Positions 21,988 through 25,335 of a DNA stretch of 25,335 nt are shown here, piece after piece. The translations under genes and the position numbers were made by a program. The notes under the pieces are model-generated. The model did not search any database. It worked only from the letters and a program-made list of their open reading frames with translations, and was not told the origin of the DNA. Position 1 is the first letter of the stretch. The number at the start of each line of letters is the position of its first letter. The DNA comes from Clostridia bacterium (GTDB lineage Bacteria; Bacillota; Clostridia; Oscillospirales; CAG-272), in the NCBI GenBank assembly GCA_024404475.1, contig JAKSPV010000005.1, positions 1 to 25,335 of the forward strand, in the 5' to 3' direction.

Positions 21988-23001
21988 ATGAACACCAATC
22001 CTACGATCAAGCACGAATCGAAGAACCGTATTCGTGTCGACTTCGAGCGCACCCCTCTTCTGGAGCGTCTGAAAGCGAAGTTCATCAACGGCGCGTTCCT
22101 CGTGAACGTGATCTGGTTCCTCTTCCGCTTCCTGCTCCTGCTCGGCGTTTCCTACGTTATCCTGTACCCGTTCTACGCGAAGATCGCCGGCTCCTTCATG
22201 AGCCCGCAGGACTTTGTGGACGTCACCGTCCGTCTGATCCCTAAGTATCCGACGCTTGACCAGTACAAGGCGATCATCGCCGACAACGGCTATTTCCAGG
22301 CGCTGTTCAACACGTTCACGCTCGCAGGTTCCTGCGCTGTGATCCAGACCTTCATCTGCTCGCTGATCGGTTACGGCCTTGCGAAGTTCAAGTTCAAGGG
22401 TAACGGCATCGTGTTCCTGCTCGTCATCTTCACGATGCTGATCCCGCACTCCACGCTGCAGTACGCGCTGTTCATGGAGTTCCGTTACTTCGATATCTTC
22501 GGCATCGTTGAACTGATCCGCGGCGAAGGCATCAACCTTCTGAACTCCTACTGGCCGCTGCTGATCATGTCGCTGACCGGCCTCGGATTCAAGAACGGTC
22601 TGTACGTCTTCCTGCTCCGTCAGTTCTACAAGGGCATCCCGGACGAACTGGAAGAGTCCGCATACCTCGACGGCTCCGGCACGTTCCGCACGTTCGTGCA
22701 GATCATCCTGCCGCTGTCCATTCCGATGCTGATCACCGTCTTCATGTTCTCGTTCTCGTGGCAGTGGACTGACAACTTCTATACGGAGTTGTTCTTCATC
22801 GCCGACTCCGGCCCGAAGCTCATGCCCGAGATCGTGAAAGTCCCGCGCTCGCTCGACGTTAACTTCGCCGGCGGCACGCTGTACAGTTCCGCGATCCAGA
22901 ACACCTGCGGCCTGATGATCATCCTGCCGCTGATCGTGATCTACCTCTTCGCGCAGCGGTACATCATGGAAGGCATCGAACGCTCCGGTATCACCGGCTA
23001 A
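21988..23001 (+). CDS. Carbohydrate ABC transporter permease, MalG type (pair 2)
   Basis: The 337-residue protein is a MalG-type subunit with about six membrane segments. 'SYVILYPFYAKIAGSFMSPQ' (about 53-72) is the typical entry segment. 'FLLRQFYKGIPDELEESAYLDG' (about 208-229) leads into the EAA loop that ends 'QIILPLSIPML'. GGAAGGAGG precedes the ATG. It is the last gene of the operon: its TAA stop is directly followed by repeat copy 2, whose hairpins would terminate transcription. Its partner is the permease encoded just upstream; together they form the second transmembrane pair. No second solute-binding protein gene is present in the operon. Confidence 0.93.
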   Translation: MNTNPTIKHESKNRIRVDFERTPLLERLKAKFINGAFLVNVIWFLFRFLLLLGVSYVILYPFYAKIAGSFMSPQDFVDVTVRLIPKYPTLDQYKAIIADNGYFQALFNTFTLAGSCAVIQTFICSLIGYGLAKFKFKGNGIVFLLVIFTMLIPHSTLQYALFMEFRYFDIFGIVELIRGEGINLLNSYWPLLIMSLTGLGFKNGLYVFLLRQFYKGIPDELEESAYLDGSGTFRTFVQIILPLSIPMLITVFMFSFSWQWTDNFYTELFFIADSGPKLMPEIVKVPRSLDVNFAGGTLYSSAIQNTCGLMIILPLIVIYLFAQRYIMEGIERSGITG

Positions 23002-23082
23002 GGAAAAACGCGTGGCGGCTCTTGCAAGAGCCCCCCGCACCCCCAGAAACCTTGAAAAAGTTTTCTGGCCTCACCAATACAG

Positions 23083-23111
23083 AAAGCCGAACTCGTCAGA
23101 GTTCGGCTTTT
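23083..23111 (+). terminator. Terminator of the carbohydrate transport operon (in repeat copy 2)
   Basis: A perfect 12-bp stem AAAGCCGAACTC/GAGTTCGGCTTT with loop GTCA, ending in TTTT. It faces transcripts coming from the permease gene. This stem is not found in copy 1. Confidence 0.85.
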
Positions 23112-23132
23112 CGTTTTGACGTTTGCCCAATC

Positions 23133-23163
23133 AAAAAACTGCACCCCAACGAGGTGCAGTTTT
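23133..23163 (-). terminator. Terminator of alaS (in repeat copy 2)
   Basis: On the minus strand an 11-bp stem AAAACTGCACC/GGTGCAGTTTT is followed by further T residues and GATTGG. It faces transcripts coming from alaS and matches the plus-strand hairpin of copy 1. Confidence 0.85.
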
Positions 23164-23244
23164 CTATATTGGTGAAGCAGGAAATAGTTTGAAAGTTCTT
23201 GGGGGCCTGGGGGCTTCTTGCAAGAAGCCCCCCAGCGCGTTCCC

Positions 23245-25335
23245 TTAGCACATTCCGGAGAGGATCGACTCGGCAGAGGCGAGGGCTTCCGCAATTTTGG
23301 AAATATCGCGTCCGCCGGCAGCTGCGCTGTCGGGACGGCCGCCGCCCTTGCCGCCGGTCACGGCTGCGACGCCGCCCACGAGCTTGCCCGTGTGCGCGCC
23401 TGCCTTGACGGCATCTGCGCCGGCTGCGCCGACGAAGTTCAACTTGTCACCCGAGTGGATCGCGAAGACCGCGACCATGTCGGCGTACTTGTCTTTCACG
23501 GAGTCGCAGAGCGAGCGTGCGGCATCCATCGACGTGTCGCCCATGTCGGCGACGAGCAGACGGACGGCACCGACCTGCTTCGCGGAGGAAACCAGCGCGT
23601 CGAGCTTGCCGGCGGCGAGCTTCGCGTTCAGCGATTCGACCGTCTTCTTCGCGGCAGAACATTCCGCCTGAAGTGCCGCGGCGCGGGTTGCGATGTCGGA
23701 TACGTTGTTTGATTTCAGCACCTGCGCGGTCTCCGCGATAAGAACTTCCTTCGCGGCGAGGAGATCGAGCACGCCGAAGCCGGTCGTGCCGACGATGCGG
23801 CGCACGCCTGCGGCGACGGAGGACTCGGAAATGATCTTGAACAGACCGATCTTCGCGGTGTTCGTGACGTGCGTACCGCCGCAGAGCTCGGTGGAGAACT
23901 CACCCATTCTGACCATGCGGACCTTGGAGCCGTACTTTTCGCCGAACAACGCCATCGCGCCGGACTGCTTTGCCGTCTCCGGATCGGTGACGGTCGTTAC
24001 GACGTCGGCACCCGCGAGGATCGAGCAGTTGACGATCTTTTCGACTTCGGCAAGCTCGTCCTTCGTCATCGCGGCGAAGTGCGAGAAGTCGAAGCGGCAT
24101 TCCTTGTCATCGACGTAGGAGCCCGCCTGCTCGACGTGCGTGCCGAGCACTTTCCGCAGCGCCGCCTGGAGCAGGTGCGCCGAGGAGTGATTCCGGCGGA
24201 TCGCCTCGCGGCGAGCGGTGTCGATCGCGGCCGTGACCGTCTCGCCGAGCGAAACGGCGCCGTCCTCGACGCGGCAGATGTGGAGGTACACGCCGTCGGT
24301 CTTCTTCGTATCGACGACGGTGAGAAGCGCTTTTTCGGTGCGGATCACGCCGGTGTCGCCGACCTGACCGCCGCCCTCGCCGTAGAACGGCGTCTTGTCG
24401 AGGACGATCGTGCAGTCACCCTCGGAGACGGACTCTGCGCTGCCCTCGTCGGTGAGGATCGCGATGATCTTGCCGGTCGATTCGTTCTCGTCGTAGCCGG
24501 TGAACTCGGTCTTCTGGAGGTCGGAGATCAGCGACTTCGTGTCGCTGTCCCAGCCGGAGATGTTGCCGCGGGCGGCTCTTGCGCGGGCCTTCTGCTCGTC
24601 CATGCAGACGTGGAAGCCGTCCTCGTCGATACCGAGCCCCTTCTCCTCCGCGATCTCGCGGGTGAGGTCGAGCGGGAAGCCGTAGGTGTCGCTGAGCTTG
24701 AAGACGTCAGCGCCGGCGAGTTCGGTCTTGCCGGCCTCTTTCGCGTCGGCGATCAGCTTTTCCAGCAGCGTCATGCCGGATTCCACGGTCGCGTCGAAGC
24801 GTTCTTCTTCCATGCCGACGATGCGGCAGACGTAGTCGAGCTTCTCGGTGAGGTACGGGTACGCGGAGAGGTTTTCACGCGCGACGACCTTGACGATGTC
24901 GGTCAGGAACGCGCCCTTGATGCCGAGCAGACGTCCGTGGCGGCAGGCGCGGCGGAGCAGGCGGCGAAGCACGTAGCCGCGTCCCTCGTTGGACGGCAGG
25001 ACGCCGTCGGCGATGAGGAACGAGGAGGCACGCATGTGGTCGGCGATGATGCGGAGCGAGACGTCGGACTTTTCGTTGTCGTGGTAGCAGACGCCCGCCT
25101 TTTCGCTGATCGCGGCGATGATGTTGCGGATCGTATCGACGTCGAACATGGAGTCAACGCCCTGCATGACGCAGGCGAGACGTTCGAGGCCCATGCCGGT
25201 GTCGATGTTCTTCTGGGCGAGCTCGGTGTAGTTGCCGTTGCCGTCGTTGTTGAACTGGGAGAACACGTTGTTCCAGATTTCCATATAGCGGTCGCAGTCG
25301 CAGCCGGGCTTGCAGTTGGGCTTGCCGCAGCCGTA
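23245..25335 (-). CDS. alaS: Alanyl-tRNA synthetase, N-terminal part outside the window
   Basis: The frame is open from the right window edge to the TAA at 23245-23247, giving the last 696 residues; roughly 180 N-terminal residues are missing compared with the usual ~875. The fragment begins in the catalytic domain with YGCGKPNCKPGCDCDRYMEI and contains 'NTDTGMGLERLA'-like 'NIDTGMGLERLACVMQG'. The central anticodon-recognition helices follow, then the editing domain with HxxxH (in NHSSAHLLQAAL, encoded near 24,165-24,200) and CGGTH (near 23,870-23,888), which bind zinc and hydrolyse mischarged Ser/Gly-tRNA. The C-terminal DHHA1-type domain ends in a Gly-rich 'GGKGGGRPDSAAAGG' motif. The enzyme attaches alanine to tRNA(Ala) in the cytoplasm. 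It is convergent with the transport operon, separated only by repeat copy 2. Confidence 0.97.
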   Translation of the reverse strand, partial: YGCGKPNCKPGCDCDRYMEIWNNVFSQFNNDGNGNYTELAQKNIDTGMGLERLACVMQGVDSMFDVDTIRNIIAAISEKAGVCYHDNEKSDVSLRIIADHMRASSFLIADGVLPSNEGRGYVLRRLLRRACRHGRLLGIKGAFLTDIVKVVARENLSAYPYLTEKLDYVCRIVGMEEERFDATVESGMTLLEKLIADAKEAGKTELAGADVFKLSDTYGFPLDLTREIAEEKGLGIDEDGFHVCMDEQKARARAARGNISGWDSDTKSLISDLQKTEFTGYDENESTGKIIAILTDEGSAESVSEGDCTIVLDKTPFYGEGGGQVGDTGVIRTEKALLTVVDTKKTDGVYLHICRVEDGAVSLGETVTAAIDTARREAIRRNHSSAHLLQAALRKVLGTHVEQAGSYVDDKECRFDFSHFAAMTKDELAEVEKIVNCSILAGADVVTTVTDPETAKQSGAMALFGEKYGSKVRMVRMGEFSTELCGGTHVTNTAKIGLFKIISESSVAAGVRRIVGTTGFGVLDLLAAKEVLIAETAQVLKSNNVSDIATRAAALQAECSAAKKTVESLNAKLAAGKLDALVSSAKQVGAVRLLVADMGDTSMDAARSLCDSVKDKYADMVAVFAIHSGDKLNFVGAAGADAVKAGAHTGKLVGGVAAVTGGKGGGRPDSAAAGGRDISKIAEALASAESILSGMC

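Larger units (their letters stand above)
23002..23244. repeat. Palindromic intergenic repeat, copy 2
   Basis: A 243-base element fills the whole gap between the convergent permease and alaS stop codons. Its reverse complement aligns with copy 1 (3,920-4,176) from GGGAACGCGC through the CTTCTTGCAAGAAG hairpin, TTCACCAATA and the CTGCACC/GGTGCAG hairpin. The two ends are inverted repeats: GGCTCTTGCAAGAGCC and GGGCTTCTTGCAAGAAGCCC outermost, then AGAAACC-type palindromes, then TCACCAATAC (23,071-23,080) opposite TATTGGTGA. Spacing and sequence between the inner hairpins differ from copy 1. It is non-coding. Confidence 0.88.

Noticed and set aside
14686..23040. 2,784-residue minus-strand open frame
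   Set aside because: It is in register antisense to five well-supported genes, has no RBS-supported start or recognisable domain, and is explained by missing TTA, CTA and TCA codons.

Overview
The window looks like a chromosomal stretch of a GC-rich member of the Bacillota, probably class Clostridia. The grounds are AGGAGG-type ribosome binding sites, many consensus TTGACA/TATAAT-like promoters with 17-base spacers, a YerC/TrpR-like regulator, a YwaF-like membrane protein, a ROK glucokinase and a DUF5696/YIP1 carbohydrate transport cluster. A finer taxonomic call is not possible from the sequence alone. No tRNA, rRNA, CRISPR array, transposase or phage gene was seen.

Left part (1-9,500) holds short housekeeping and accessory units. 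On the minus strand: a 43-residue membrane microprotein, a SIMPL-domain protein and a lipoprotein cut by the window edge (one operon); an RluA-type pseudouridine synthase behind a TrpR-like regulator; and a flavin reductase-like protein. A Crp/Fnr regulator is divergent from the flavin reductase. A MATE exporter is divergent from a YwaF-like membrane protein, which is followed by an unknown membrane-anchored protein. Then come a membrane-anchored lipase-3-like hydrolase and a ROK glucokinase, both on the minus strand. Positions 9,457-10,218 are a long gene-free region containing the likely promoter and structured leader of the next operon.

Centre (10,219-23,001) is a 12.8-kb operon of seven plus-strand genes: a giant exported solute-binding protein carrying two apparent carbohydrate-binding modules; a MalF/MalG-type permease pair; an NHL-propeller/TPR/YIP1 membrane protein; an exported DUF5696 protein; and a second permease pair. 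No ATPase and no familiar glycoside hydrolase is present. I read it as a carbohydrate (probably oligo- or polysaccharide) capture and uptake system that borrows an MsmK/UgpC-type ATPase from elsewhere. The substrate is unknown. All seven genes lie in the same reading phase, and sense codons TTA, CTA and TCA are almost absent, which creates an 8.3-kb open antisense frame.

Right part (23,002-25,335) is an intergenic repeat followed by the 3' three quarters of alaS on the minus strand.

The most unusual non-coding feature is a pair of related ~250-base palindromic elements (3,920-4,176 and 23,002-23,244). Both sit between convergent genes, start directly after stop codons, and contain inward-facing terminator-like hairpins whose stems differ or are swapped between copies. 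One copy supplies the last 17 codons and the stop of the MATE gene.
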